From: Quillaja saponaria
Lineage: Eukaryota; Streptophyta; Magnoliopsida; Fabales; Quillajaceae
DNA: 64,000 nucleotides
Direction of reading: 5' to 3'
Assembly (NCBI GenBank): GCA_029379385.1
Contig: CM055617.1
Location: 1,674,001-1,738,000, forward strand
Every line of letters begins with the position of its first letter. The stretch's first letter is position 1. A program made the position numbers and the translations under genes. The notes beneath the pieces are model-generated. The model ran no database searches. It was not told the DNA's origin and saw nothing but the letters and a program-made list of their open reading frames with translations. Of the stretch, positions 35,101 through 48,107 are shown piece by piece.

Positions 35101-38100
35101 AGAGGCACAAAAAGCTTTTGAATTGCTAGCGTGGATGAGAGAAGCAGTGCAGATTGAGTTCCCATTAAAGTAACATTGTATTTGTGGCCACACTGATAGA
35201 CTAGCAAATATATAGAGCGAAAGTTTAAAGTAGAATTTTGGTCACGCTCACAATCCTTAACAGGTGAGAGATTAATAAATCAACAACAGTATATGGATTT
35301 CCTTAATGAAGGCCTTAACCTCACCTGACATTGTCTTTGGTGCCACTTATTTGCCTAATAAACCTGGAAATGTTCCTCTCATAGCTGGTATAATCCTAAC
35401 ACAGAACTGACAACCATTTAGTTCTTGCAAAGAAAAAAAGTCATCATATCCTATTAAGAACTAGAAGGGCATGAGAACTCTAAATATTAAATGACCAGCA
35501 CCCACCACAAATATAATAGCAAATCCTAAAAATTAACAACAATATTCAGTTATCCACAAATGGGAGTATAAAGGTCCACAGAAAAGCAAGAAAAAAAAAT
35601 TTTCTACCATGCAGGTGAACACTGCTGGACTAAAATATAGAACGTGATGGATTTAACTCTTGTAATAAACAAGTAAAAAGGGGAAAATTTTAAAAAGATT
35701 GTTTCATTAAATGCAACATTATTCAGATATTTCAAAGTCTAGCATCTCAATTCTCAGCCAGAAATACCTTGTTTGAATTAAATCTCAATTGTTGGTCTCT
35801 TTCATATATCTCCTTCAACTTCTGTAGCCTCCTATGCTCTACATCTAAAGCATTTGCAGAAGCTCGGTATACGTCCCCTACTATTGCATAATAGGTCATC
35901 AAACTTTAATTCCAAATAATAACAATAATAAACTGAGCAAGTTGAATAGATGCAGTCATGTAAGAAATCAATCAATTCACACATACATAAGAAAATTACA
36001 ACTGACTTCATCAAGGTACCACAACTTTACAAAGGACTGCCATGATAGAGCACTCAATTATATACAATAGGCAAGTTAACGTTTGTTCATCAGTCAGTAG
36101 ACTCATAGGATACTGTAGAAAGAAGAGGAAATGACCAGCAAGGATAAGGAACAAGGTGTTGAAGCGACAATACTGTAATTCATGGTGCAGTCACACTAGA
36201 TAGATGGCAATATTCATGTAGGAAAGTAGAGACCATGGTTTAATCTTGACTCACATAAAAAGATACCTCAATAAATTCATAAGTATATAAAAATGTAGTT
36301 AGAATACACAAAAAGAAGGTGTAGGCATTCTCATCATCAGCTGTGGATCAAACACAATTATACAGCAAAACTGAAATGGAAGTAATTTTTTGAAGAAGAA
36401 AACAACAAATTAAAACATGAGTAAGAAAACAGAGAGAGATAGTTAGATTGATATAAAGTTAAGAAAGAAAGATAGAACAAAAAAAAAAATCAACCTTCTG
36501 AGTGGGATTTATTTGTTCCATTAGAACGAGATTCCAGGGATTCAGCTCTTAATGTTCTTGAAGTGGCATCTGTTTGTGGTCCTACAGCTTCTACTTGTGT
36601 CTTTCCAGAAGCGACACTTCTTGAGGTGACAGTAGCTTCCCTTTCCACAGCTTCTGTTGCTACCCTTCTCTCGATTTCAATTGCAGCTCCTTCTGCTTCC
36701 TCAGCTTTAAGTTTGACCTGCGTCCCAAAATTTCTTCTTTTAGAAAAATGAAAACTCCATAATAGCAGTGCCGTCCAGATATACGTGGGACATCAAGACT
36801 GGTGAACCAGCTGCAGTTAGCAACATGAAGAACTCAAAAATATAATTCGAAACAGTAAGACGAAGAAATTTTGGTCGCAGTTTAAGACTCTTAAGAAACT
36901 GTTGCAGTGAAACAAAGTAACTAAAAAGCATGCATCATAAGAATGTAAATTGGAAACATGTTATATCAAAGTATCACAAACTTTTGAGCATCATCAACTT
37001 CAAATGGATCATGAAAGCAATAAGTAGAGTGGAGAAAAGCATTCAAATGCCAAGCAAAGAAAGCATTCCTAAATGCAGGTTTACAATGAGACATGCAAAA
37101 TATTTTACCAAATATGTTAATGAACAAGGTGAAACCGACATACCTTGGCATCTGCTTTAGCCTTTTCTTGCCGTAACTTTTCCTCTTGCATAACTTTTTG
37201 TTGCTGTAGTTTTTCTTCTTGCATAGCCTTTTCTTGCCGTATTTTCTCCTCTTGCATGGCTTTTTCTTTTCTCCTGGCCTCCTCATAAGCTGCATCACTT
37301 CTTATTTTCCTCTCTTCAATCTGTGATCTGAGTTCACGGTCCCTCTGGATAGCAGTCAAGTGATTATCAAGTGCTTCTGCGCTACAATAAATATAAAGAA
37401 ATATCAAACATTGTTTTATCTAATAAATTAACCATGTGAGTTTTGTCAAGTATGTGGCTCACATCTCCATTAGATCTCTCTTTCTCAACTATATGTTTAA
37501 GATAATCATTCATGAATTAATATCATTCATTTATCAACAAAGAAACAAGAATGCTGAAGAATCTCCATATATAACTTCATCACTTAGCAAGGGTTATATC
37601 ATGCCTATGATCCACTACTAAGCCATCCTAAAAGCATAGCAAGAATCTGTGAATACAGACCAACTAATACAGCCTATTTACTGTTAAAAAGTAAATGCTA
37701 GCTTAAATTAACTTTTGCAGAAGCAAGGAACAGAATGGGAAGAATTTTATTATTTGGAAAAAGATGAATCCAGTAACGGAATCTTACATTCTACGTTGAT
37801 ATTGAGCATCAAGCTTTTTATCCATTTCCCGTCTCGCTTGTTTATATTTCTCTATTCGAGCAAGGGCAGAAGTGGACTTCTCGTTTTCACTCATCAGTTT
37901 TGCCTCCAATGCTGAGATTTGATTCCTAATTTCCTCCTGCCATCCAAGCAGGAAAAAGAAAAAACAAGAATATGGTGAACTTTGTTTATATGCAAACTAT
38001 TACCTGTGTACATTAGCTACTACCTTTTTTTGTAAACATAATTTTATTTCCAGAAAACAATGACAACAACAACAAAGCATGATCTTCTCTTATACCTGCT

Positions 38101-39262
38101 GCAGAAAGCTAAGAACTCTCTGTCTGCGTATAGTTTGTCTGATGAAATTAAATGCATGCGAGATAGTACAGACTTATTAAATCTTCAGTACATGGTACTA
38201 AGAAGAAGAGGTAATTTTAATAAGAACAGTAATGTGATATGTATGTCATTCTTGTATATACCGCATGGCATACACATATAGATTAACTGCACACCATATA
38301 GTTTTTAAGAACAAAAGCTATTCAGTCTGTAGCAAGTCAAACTAATAACAAAACGAAGCAAAAAGTAACATAACCCCACACCTTAACCGCAAGTTGATAT
38401 TCATGTTTTAACTCATAGAAGGCATCTTCCTCTAGTCCAACTTCATCCATCAAGTAGGGTTGCACATCAAGAGCTGATTCATTGTCAGAATCATCACTAG
38501 CAATAAAGATAAAATAAAGTTCAGATATTATTGTTAAAAACTAGGACCAATTATTGAGGGTAGTTTTAGAAAAATAACATGTAGTCAGAATTGAACATCT
38601 CAAAAATGGAGGTCGTGGCATGACATGAATTTCTAGGAGAGAATTTCTTTCTTTCCCAATTTTTCAGTAAGTAAAGAGTAGGAGTTCCAAAAAAGAACAG
38701 TAAAGTCAATTTTTATTAGGTTGCATAAGAAGATCTTGTATAGTCAGAAATTTTAAATAATGCTTGACACATTTAAAAGGTACCTCAGATAAATTTCGTC
38801 GAAATTGTAGCGTTTCCCATCCAATTGATAATTTTCCTCCTCATCCTCACTCTCCGAACTTTCTGTCTTAAACTCAGGTGCATGCATTACAAAAGATCTC
38901 GTCCTTCTAACATTGCTATTCCCACTAGACAAGTCCCAAAATAAAGGTAAAAAACAAAGGAAAAGCTCAGACTACAAAAGAATTATACATAACAGAAACT
39001 AATAAATTCAATTCAATTTTGAAAGAAGTTTTACAAAGTTAAAAACACCTTCCTATTATGCGTTACCCATACAGACACACACTTATTAGAGTCACAGAAA
39101 ATGTGGTACCATGGTATTGATTTGGAAAGCAATGGCGGTTTATCAAGCTTCATCTCCAAAGAATTAAGTTCTTTTAATATATCATCAAAATTCCAATCTG
39201 GATCCGGGTCAGCAGCTACCCCTTCTACACTTTGAGGACAACGAAGTTCCAATTTGAGGCCC
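32106..39262 (-). CDS. GLE1: GLE1 mRNA export factor
   Basis: Fourteen coding exons join in one frame: 39110-39262, 38784-38924, 38382-38496, 37788-37936, 37144-37381, 36495-36717, 35768-35877, 35325-35395, 34663-34744, 34228-34299, 33529-33612, 32652-32783, 32408-32530, 32106-32330. They give about 638 residues, close to the Arabidopsis protein. The N-terminus (LKLELRCPQSVEGVAADPDP) is plant GLE1. The middle is a long coiled coil rich in Glu and Lys. The C-terminal GLE1 domain runs from YERNISRFIRQISGTKDNV through HIVYSESAFKSKEDYYKSIG to FLQEPEGRSLQSSLLS. GLE1 sits on the cytoplasmic side of the nuclear pore and, with inositol hexakisphosphate, activates the DEAD-box helicase DBP5/LOS4 in mRNA export. 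The Arabidopsis gene is embryo-essential. The first codons are missing: the exon at 39262 opens in mid-codon, so a short start exon must lie upstream, perhaps near 40.4-40.65 kb. Confidence 0.93.
37165..37263 (-). repeat. 33-bp coding minisatellite, three units, in GLE1
   Basis: The fifth coding exon carries KAMQEEKIRQE, KAMQEEKLQQQ and KVMQEEKLRQE in a row: three 11-residue units that keep the coiled-coil phase. The DNA units are similar but not identical. The length of this stretch could vary between alleles without breaking the frame. Confidence 0.85.
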
Positions 39263-41131
39263 CTACAAATCTCACAACTGGGTTAAGTCCACTATATATT
39301 ACTAAGAAAATATAAAGTTCTGAACTTTTCCTCTTTTCTTTGACATAAAGGGGTGCAGAAAATTATTTCATCAATGGAATCCAACGAAAGCAAAAGAGAA
39401 TCACATCATTAAAGTAATTAAACAACAATCACAGAGCTGAACTTACATTTTCAGGATACTCCAACTAGTATTTGCAAAATTTACATCTAAACCCGCTCAG
39501 TTGCAGAAAATGAGAATGCCTTAATAAACCCTAAACTGCAAAACAAAACCCACAACCCACATCAGAACTTGTAGCACTGGACAGGAATTGCAAAGACACA
39601 ATTAGTGAAATAGGATACAAGAAACAACCGCTAGTATTTTCAGATAATGTGAACAGTGGTAACTTGCATGTCTGACAAAGATAGGAAGGGAGTTTGTCCC
39701 TTTTCATTCCCTCATGTCATAAGACTGTTGTTAATAAACTCTTACTGAGGACATACACTATACAGGTCAATAGAAACTCATAACCTTGGATTAAATTTAC
39801 TGACCAGAATACAAGCACAGAATAGGGGAAGTTTTCTAACACCAACAAAAGAAAATCCAAGTTAGTATTCTCAATAAATACTGCAAAGTCACACCGATAA
39901 GAGGAAGAAAGAACAAAGATCAGCAATTTTTTTGAAGTGGAAAACACATTATCAAAGATCATAAAACTTTCCATACTTGACACATTATCTGAGAGTTGTC
40001 TAACACTACTTGACAAGAAGTTATCGAAAATAACAATCAGTAATCAACAGATATAGAAGGAGATGAAAAAGAGAACAGGACGACTGACTGTAAAAAGAGA
40101 ATGAACCCATTTCTGATTTCTCCACCTTTTTGCTTAGTCACGACAAATACGAGCTTCTATAGAGCTAGACAGGAAAACTCGTATTGGGCCTTTTCTCTTT
40201 GATCCCTTAACAACCTAATCATCCACACATCTTTGACTGCTTAACTCTAACCAAGTCCGAGTCATGTGTTGCTGTCAATACTCGTTTCTAACAGAGCTCA
40301 CCCAGAAAAGGATCATAACCTACAATCCAACCTCAGCCATATCCACAATCATCCTACCCAGACCCACCCACCCACCAAAGAAGGAATAGGCATCTCTTAT
40401 GCCCCTAGCACACACCCCTTCCAAATGACTAACACCCCAGAGAACCCGATAACCCATTATACCAAGGACAACGTTTCATAGAAAAATAACATATAGTATA
40501 AGAGAGAGGGGTGGAGAAAAGACGAACCAGAGAGGAAACCCAACTGAGGGAGGAATCAGAGAGGAAATTCCACCGTCTGCAACGAGAATGGATCCCATGG
40601 AGAGTTAAACCCATGGAGAGGTCCCTGGAGAGGGGAAGAACGACGCCGTTTTGAGACAGTTTCCAAACGGCGCTGGTTGGAGTTTTTTTTTTATTATTAT
40701 TATATTTTTCTTTACAAAAATAAAATTTGGATAGACTTTTCTACTGCTCCTACTTTGTCTCTCCCATCATCCATGACAAGACTTGTGCATCGTTTTCAAG
40801 CAGACATTCAAACTCACTAAAACAGGTCATGTAATTTTAAATTTTTCTTGATCTAAAGATAAAAATAAAAAATTTCAGGTAAAAGTTTTTAATTAAAATA
40901 AAAATAAAGTCTTAGATTTTTCAATCAAAGCATTCTTCTGCTATCATGAAAAAGACAACCAGTAAAGCTAAAAAGAAAACTTATGCTTGATAAATATAAA
41001 AATTTATATTATTAATTATAATAATTAATCATGATTTGATTTGAGCCTTATATAATAAATAATTTTTTATTTTTAAAATATTTTAACTATTCATATTTAT
41101 TATGTTTTATTAAGTATTCTTGGGCACAATT

Positions 41132-41133
<2 letters not shown>

Positions 41134-41164
<31 letters not shown>
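41134..41164. repeat. (TA)n microsatellite
   Basis: About 15 uninterrupted TA units in AT-rich intergenic DNA. Confidence 0.95.
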
Positions 41165-41168
<4 letters not shown>

Positions 41169-42000
41169 AAAATAATTAAAAATAAAAGACAAGCTCCAAG
41201 CTGCCTTTGTTTTATAAGAAAAATCCAAATGACTTCCCTCTTCTTAACATTTGCGGGTTAGCCTGATTTTCAAGCAATCAGTAAATCCTGGTCCATTAAT
41301 AGCATGGGCTAGATCCTGCCAAGGCTCACAGTAAATTCTTTTAACATTCATTCAACATGTTTTCTAATAGTTTATTCGCATATCAACTCATTTATAAAAA
41401 ACAAATTATGAGAATTTTAAGTATCATATCTCCTCCAGATTTGAACATATAAAATCAATAAAGATTTATATATTCTTAACTACTTAACCCACCTTTTAAA
41501 GTCTTAACAAATATTCTCTATAAACCCATTAAAAGAATATTACTAATTTTGTTGTAGTTAAGTGAACAAAAAGAGAAAAATCTTCATCTAATTACTAGCA
41601 TTATCAGCATGCACTTAAATGTGTGTTTAGAAGTTTTTTTAATACTTTTTAAATAACTATATTTCGGTTATTTTGATTAGAAAATAACTATTTAAAGAAG
41701 TTATTTTAAGTGTTTATAATTAGTAAAGTTTTAGTTTAGTGTTAATACGTTGGAGTATTGTGTATTTTTATTTTTATTTTTGTATAAAAATTAAAAAATA
41801 GATAAGAAATTACTGAAATAATTTTTTAAAATTTTTATTTATTTATTTAAATAGACTAAATTGAGAAAAATAGTACCCTATAACTTAAAAAAGCAATAAA
41901 TTATAAATGTAAGATATTGTAGGGAATTAGTTTATGGTAAAAAGAAACAATTAAAACCAAAGAACATCATAAGAGTATTCTGACTTTTAAAATAGTAGAG

Positions 42001-42034
42001 ATAGATATAGATATAGATATAGATATAGATACAG
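42001..42034. repeat. (ATAGAT)n hexanucleotide repeat
   Basis: Five to six ATAGAT units in a row, ending in ACAGATG. Intergenic. Confidence 0.9.
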
Positions 42035-42463
42035 ATGTTGACCTACATGATTGAATGGACAAAGCAATTAACAAGTGAACAAACTCAAATAAAAAGACAA
42101 AGAAAATGAAGAAAAATAAGTAATTGTACTAGTTTGAACAACTAGAGAAATATTTAGTCTCACTTTGATAATTGAGAAATACTCATCATTTAATTCCACA
42201 TAATTGTTTTTCAATTTTTTGAAAGAAGTTAATTAATTACATATATACACGAATTAATTTGGAGGATCCACACTCTTGGAAATAATATATAAAACTCAAG
42301 CCCTTATCTTATTTATTTATACCTAATCCTGCAAGCTTGTGCTGAACAAAGGTCTTTTATCCATCCATTATTAGATTCACTGGCTTCCTTCTATTCCATT
42401 CATTATTGCTTTTATTTTTTATGCTTTTTTCAACACAAATCAACATACTGCAGCTCTATGTCA

Positions 42464-44104
42464 TCATGACATTGTCATGCCCACCATCCTGGGCTTCAGA
42501 GTCACCCAGAAGCCATTTTTCATGTAAAGGGTAGTGTTTAGCTTTGGGACAAACTTGTGACCTTTCACAACCACAATTTGATACCTTAAAAGGATTGAAG
42601 CAAAACCATTTTCATTTGCAAGTAAGAAAACTTCTTACCCACACACAATCTCGGACCAGCATTGAACACAGGGTATTTGAATTGGGTATCGCTTACAGAC
42701 TGTTTCTCTTTAATCCACTTTTCTGGCTTTAACACCAAGCAATCTTTTCCCTATATGGATTCCATTCGAGCCATTGAGAAAATGCTGTAGACGACCCTAG
42801 AACCTTTTTTTATGAATGTACCATCAGGGAAAACATCATCTTCTAAGACTTCTTTGAAGTCAATTGGCACTGAAGAGTACAAACTCAGAGATTCTGATAA
42901 GGCTGCTTGTAAATACACCATTTTCTTTAGGTCTTCCTCTGAGAAAACTACATCATGTTCATATGGGTTTTCATTTTTACACTCCTGGTGACCCAAAATG
43001 TCCTTAATTTCATTGAGAATTCTGGTTTCCACTTCTGGGTATTTGTTCACTAGCCAGAAGAACCATGCCAGTGCCACAGAACTTGTATCTCGCCCTGCTA
43101 AAATGAAACTCACACAGAAATCCCTATAAAATTTGTAGTTGTCCTGGCGGTCTGCTTCCGAGTCTTGAATCTTCATTAGCCTTGACAACAGGTCAGAATG
43201 ACCATTCAAGTTGACACTCTTACATAGTTCTTTCTGTTTCTCCATCACAGTTTTTTCAGCAAAATCATGCACAATTTGTATTGCTTCCTTTATGCGCTTC
43301 TCGTATCCTAACCCAAAATACCTCAGGTGTGCCCACACAAAAGGTGGCACTATGAATCTGCGCAAAGTCAATTCTGTGGCTTCTTCAAAAGCTTTAGCAA
43401 ATGGGATTTCAGGCAAATTAAAGGCCAGGCACCCAGGATCAATGCCAAAAGCTGTAACGCATATGTTATCAAATGTAAAGCGAAGTAGTAGTTCATGAAG
43501 GTCAAAGCTATCCCCTGACTTTACCAGCTTCTCTAATAACTTCAACAACTTCTGGTGCACCACATTTTGCATGGTTTGGAAATGAGTGCTCAATGAACCG
43601 ACTCGAATGCATGTCCAAAGTTGCTAGTCACCTCTGTTCCTTCCATAAGTCATCATCCGCATTGAAAATACCATTTCCGAGCAAATCATAAAACCTATCC
43701 CTGTAGCTTTTCCCTTTGGGGAAGTTTTTGAAATTTGTCTTCAGCATATACTCAATTTTGGATGGATCAAGCGTTATGATACCGTATGTCCCTGCCATTT
43801 ATGTTCCCCTGAAGTGAAAGGTTCCACCAGCTTCGATCAAAGATCGTGTTAACCAATCGTAAATTTCATTCAAATGCCGGAGTAAAGATGGTACTATCCC
43901 CATCACTGGCCATAACATTGGCCCTTTGTTTGTAAGCCTCTGCATTAGACAAGTAACAATGAATAGTGCTAAAAGGGTTATGGTTATGTCCCAACAATGC
44001 AAGTGAGCACACAACCACTTAAGTGGGAAGACAACAACATTCCTTACTTTCATCACTCTCGATCTCGTGTCAAAGTCCAATGTGAATTGAAGCAATGGGA
44101 GCAA
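42464..44104 (-). pseudogene. CYP86C/CYP86B-type fatty acid hydroxylase pseudogene
   Basis: From 44104 downwards the minus strand encodes an anchor, MLWPVMGIVPSLL, GGTFHFRGT, LKTNFKNFPKGKSYRDRF, the C-helix WKEQR, the I-helix AGRDTS, ESLSLYSSVP at the K-helix and the heme loop FNAGPRLCVG: a nearly full CYP86 protein. CYP86 enzymes omega-hydroxylate fatty acids in the ER for cutin and suberin. Lesions: a stop after FHFRGT (43799-43801); TGA after WKEQR near 43624; one extra T before QTMQNVVHQ near 43587; TAG for Trp after RMESI (42751-42753); and a frameshift after LQMKMV near 42592. The K-helix core reads ESLS where ESLR is required, so the essential Arg is gone too. Collinearity with Arabidopsis At1g13140/13150 favours the CYP86C subfamily. 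Confidence 0.9.
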
Positions 44105-45535
44105 GATTGAGCCGATAATATATGAATGAGGTAAGAGAACTTAATTATTTTCAAGTTTAAGATGTTCCATATTTATAAGTTGATTTCAGTATTGAACAAT
44201 TAATGATTATCACCAGCTTCTATGATCAGATTGAAAGTGAGCAGGTTAGCTGTTGTGGGTGATAAAGGCAGTTAGAAACCTAAAAACGTGAACATTTAAT
44301 GTCTCTCAAATATTGTGCTAAAAATATTTGGCATAATTAATTATTTCCTAACTGATTAGTTTCCTTTTTCTTCTATTGAGAAAGTAATGTTCCCTTTACA
44401 ATTGTGGACATGGAGACTAATAATAAAGTATATCATATATGGTGGTCGTACTTATGGCAGCAATTCTTAATGGTGTGGCTGATGGGTAGCCATAAGTGAA
44501 ACTTATATAGCAAATCTAAGAAAAAATACATGAAGATAGAATTAAGTAGATGAGGCATTAATTAGGGAGTTGGATAATAATGAAAGAAATGGTTGACATG
44601 TTACTATCCTACATTTCCTAATCACTTCTTAAGAGATCTCACCTGTACTTTGCAATGTGATTAATAAGAGTATGAAGATTGCAGGGTTTAATCCAAATTC
44701 AAAACAATCACTTCACATTATAGTAGTAAAGGAGAAGAGTTGAAGCATTGACTGTGACCGTCACACAGTGGAGACAAAGACCTTAGAGCCCCACATTGCC
44801 AACAAAAGCCTTTAAATAATTAGTTGATCTCCAAATAATTTGGTTAGTTTCCGTTTTGGGGAATAGTATACTGTATATACATGTACAAGGAAACCTACAT
44901 TAAGAAGGAATGAAGTAACTAAGGGGATTAAAAGAAATGGTTTGTATACTATATACAAGAATGAAAAGAAATGGTTGATATGTAACTATGTAACTATCCC
45001 AGATTTCCTAACCAATTTCTATTCAGAGTATCTCAACTGTACTTGCTATGTGCTTAATAAGAATATGAAAAATGAAGAGTAAACAATCACTTCAAAAATA
45101 GTAGCAAAGAGTAAGCCTGGATGGACACTGAACTTTGGAGCACATTCTGGGGATGCATGTTACTAGTTATCCTGCAAGAAATTGCTCCAAACTTTTGTAA
45201 CCTAAGACTAATTAATATGAGTATCTTTTAACATAAAGGCGATCATCTGTTCTGCGACTAAGCATATTTGAACTTTGAAGCAAAGCAGTAGCTTTATCCA
45301 TCAGCATTTCTAGAATTTGATCTAATAAATTGAACAGAAGTTGTTTAAATTTTCATATGTCACATATACCTATGATGCGTACTTATACTTTACTTAGACT
45401 GTTTTTCCATTACCTTGGCCTAGAAGTTGCTGAAAACACACTTGCCGTTGTGCTCCCATTCAACCATAGAAGATGTACCCTGATAAAGAAGCTTCTCCTC
45501 ACACATGATCCGATGGTTTGGCTGAGATACTGCTT

Positions 45536-45607
45536 CATGTTGTGGAGAACATGATGTTCTATGCATATCCACATGTTGTGGAGAACATCATGTTCTATGC
45601 ATATCCA
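45536..45607. repeat. 36-bp tandem duplication with inner palindrome
   Basis: Copies at 45536-45571 and 45572-45607 differ at one base, the centre of the palindrome GAACATNATGTTC (N is G in the first, C in the second). No gene is adjacent. Confidence 0.85.
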
Positions 45608-47396
45608 CTAGAAGTAATAGTAGCCTTGACAATAGACTTTCTTCCCTGCATCATCATGCATATTGTTGTTACATGCAGCCTCTGATCAGATATGTAGTTC
45701 CCTTGCCGTGAATTACTGGCACATAGATCAAGATTATTTTTCAACAAAAGAGTTGACAATTCATAAGATATGTTTGCTTTGCTTAATGTGTTATGTGATT
45801 CAAGCTTCTTCCATGCCGTTTAAGTGACCAATGAGAGTAATTAGATGTGTAATAGAATCTAATGATAATTTTACCACAACCAATATGGATATATGACAGT
45901 CAATTCCTGTTTCCTGTTCAATAGATAGATGGTGACACTTTGTCCAAAGGAAAAAAGATATGGTGTCAATAGTGTTATCAACTTAGAAGGTTAACAATTC
46001 TATATCTTATTTCACACACGGCAGTACTGCAGAAATACACAATGAAAAAAGAAAAAAAATCATCACAGCATATTATATTTCCAAGTTACAAAATTTCCCA
46101 TTGAGGAATTGTTCGACTCCTTAACTTGTTTCAGGTTCCAAAATTACATTTTACTTTAATTTCAAACAATATTATAAGCAACATTGAACTGTTTGATTCA
46201 CAAGACACTTGGATATACCATCAAAAATAATTTACTCAAGGTATTTCATTGCTCTCTCTCTCTCTCTCTGTATCCCTTTGGCAGCTTTGCTTGCAAAGCT
46301 TAAGCAGGGATGTGACAAAGTTTTATATAAAATTATTTGAAGCTCTGCCACTTTCAGTTTTATATACTGAGGTACATATTGAGGCAATATTGTCACAAAT
46401 TTGTGGGCAAGTGCATGTTCGTAAAACCTTTAATTGGCATTGCATATGTCATGATTACTATATGGCTTCAGACCATGTCTAAAATATGATTTTATCAAAT
46501 TTTTTTTATTTTTTATTTTTTTTGTTCTTTCAAACAAGTCGAGAACACTAAAAGTAATACCCTCAACTCCGTCCCCACCCTGTCTGATTTCTTGAAAGGC
46601 TATTCAATTATTTATACAAATCAATGAACCATAATCAATCTACATTTATAGCCATCAAAATTATGTTCTGTTCTGATCCCCTTGTTCAAATCCCAACTCC
46701 AAAACAAGGAGAATCAGTTTTTGTGAAATAAATGCTTCATTTTTTATTTTTTCTGGAATCTACTTTTATGGCTCTGGTATCGTAAATTCCCATTTGATAC
46801 TTTACTTATTTCTTAAAGAGACAGAGTAACCCGGAAGATAAACTCAGTAAAAGCAGAGAAAAGGGTTATTCTTTTTGGTGCATACAAAGAACAGACTATT
46901 TAACAAAACAGCATGGAAATGACTATAACAAAGATGTACCAGGAGACAGGTAGCGTAGTGTAATTAGAGAAAATACACGGCGCTGTTTAATGCTGGCTTT
47001 CGAGATTAATCTATGCTTCGGAAACATGAATCATCCCCCATTGAATTTATTTTTTTTGGGAGAGTTCACCAGTAGGAAGCAACCTTATAAAAACACAAAT
47101 TAAAAAAAAAAAATGTTACAAACACGACCAATAAACAAACTACATGAGTCAGAATGACGAGTAGCTGTTTGGTAAACGAGAAAATTGGTCGGAATTGAAA
47201 TTTGTATACGCTTTCGTTGACACGTCAATCTGGAATTGTAAATTAACCCAGCAACGCAACGCCTATCAAAAGCGACCCAATCTACAACACAGGAATATAA
47301 ACTAAGACAACATTAGTGGAGAAGACAGAAACCCAAGATCCACAAACCCTAAATTAGGAACCTCGTTGAGCTCCAGAGCTCACATCTGCTGCGCCG

Positions 47397-47526
47397 TAGG
47401 GTTTTTCACATGCCATGGTATTTATAGAGTAAAAGTCAGAGACGAAGGATTGGTTTGAGCTTAAGCCTTGGGCTTTCTTGAGAAACAAAAGTAATGTTTT
47501 AAAGGGCCGCAAATGGACCTTGGGCT
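47397..47526 (-). promoter_or_regulatory. Promoter-like cluster: site II elements, TATA box, telo-box
   Basis: Reading the minus strand: AGCCCA (reverse of TGGGCT) at 47521-47526 and 47469-47474, TATAAATA at 47419-47426 and AAACCCTA (telo-box) at 47397-47404. Spacing puts a start site near 47390. In plants, site II plus telo-box is typical of ribosomal protein, translation-factor and snoRNA genes. Downstream there is only a 21-codon open frame and, 280 bases on, a T12 run (47102-47113 region). I see no known RNA or protein there. Confidence 0.4.
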
Positions 47527-47639
47527 TCAAAGTTTTGATCACCCAACCCAAGTATCAAATTTTTATTTTTTTTAAAATACAAAAGAATGTGGTAGCTAGT
47601 TTGACTAGTATCAAGAATATGATATTCAGTTAGGGCTCA

Positions 47640-47830
47640 TTTGGCTCATCTTGAAAGAATAATAAGATAGTATAAAATTACTCAGTTGACTTTTACATAA
47701 CATTTGATACCAACAAGATAATATATGCTTATATTATTAATCTCCTTTAATATTATACTTGATAATATAAAGCTATATTATAAACAATGAAATGATAATA
47801 TAAGTTTTTGAACCTTGGTTATGAGCCAAA
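47640..47830. mobile_element. Possible small MITE with TTTGGCTCAT termini
   Basis: A perfect 10-bp inverted repeat, TTTGGCTCAT at 47640-47649 and ATGAGCCAAA at 47821-47830, encloses 171 AT-rich bases rich in ATAATATAA. I see no clear target-site duplication, so the assignment is tentative. Confidence 0.35.
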
Positions 47831-48107
47831 ATCATAACTTTTCAGTTTTTGTTGCATAAAAAAAGGGCTTCTTTTTTGGGATTAATTGTCCAGCCCATAA
47901 AATCGAAACTAACCTAATCCAAATCGAATTCAACATTTTCAGTTTGGATTCTTTATGCATTATAAAACAGAAATAATCGAATCAAATTATTCCTAATATA
48001 ATCAATTTGGTTGTCAATGCCCTCCATAACCAAACCGAATTGATTTCACCCCTAGTTTATAGACAAAGAAAGCTCTTCATGTTATGTAACTTGTAGGGCT
48101 TAATGGG

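Larger units (their letters stand above)
39263..42463. other. GLE1 5' region and AT-rich spacer
   Basis: 39263-40650 should hold the GLE1 first intron and leader; I could not fix the start exon. A GC-richer patch near 40610-40680 (AACGACGCCG, CAAACGGCGC) is the likely promoter or leader. From 40690 to 42463 the DNA is AT-rich with two microsatellites and no gene. Confidence 0.5.

Noticed and set aside
38060..38281. Plus-strand 73-codon ORF within GLE1
   Set aside because: It lies in a GLE1 intron, opposite strand, with no family features.
47100..47420. Telomerase RNA gene, because of AAACCCTA near a TATA box
   Set aside because: The motif lies at the start site, not 60 or more bases inside; it is shorter than a usual template, and the plant USE element is missing.
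47354..47551. 65-codon minus-strand ORF as a protein gene
   Set aside because: It begins upstream of the TATA box; only 21 codons would lie in the transcript.
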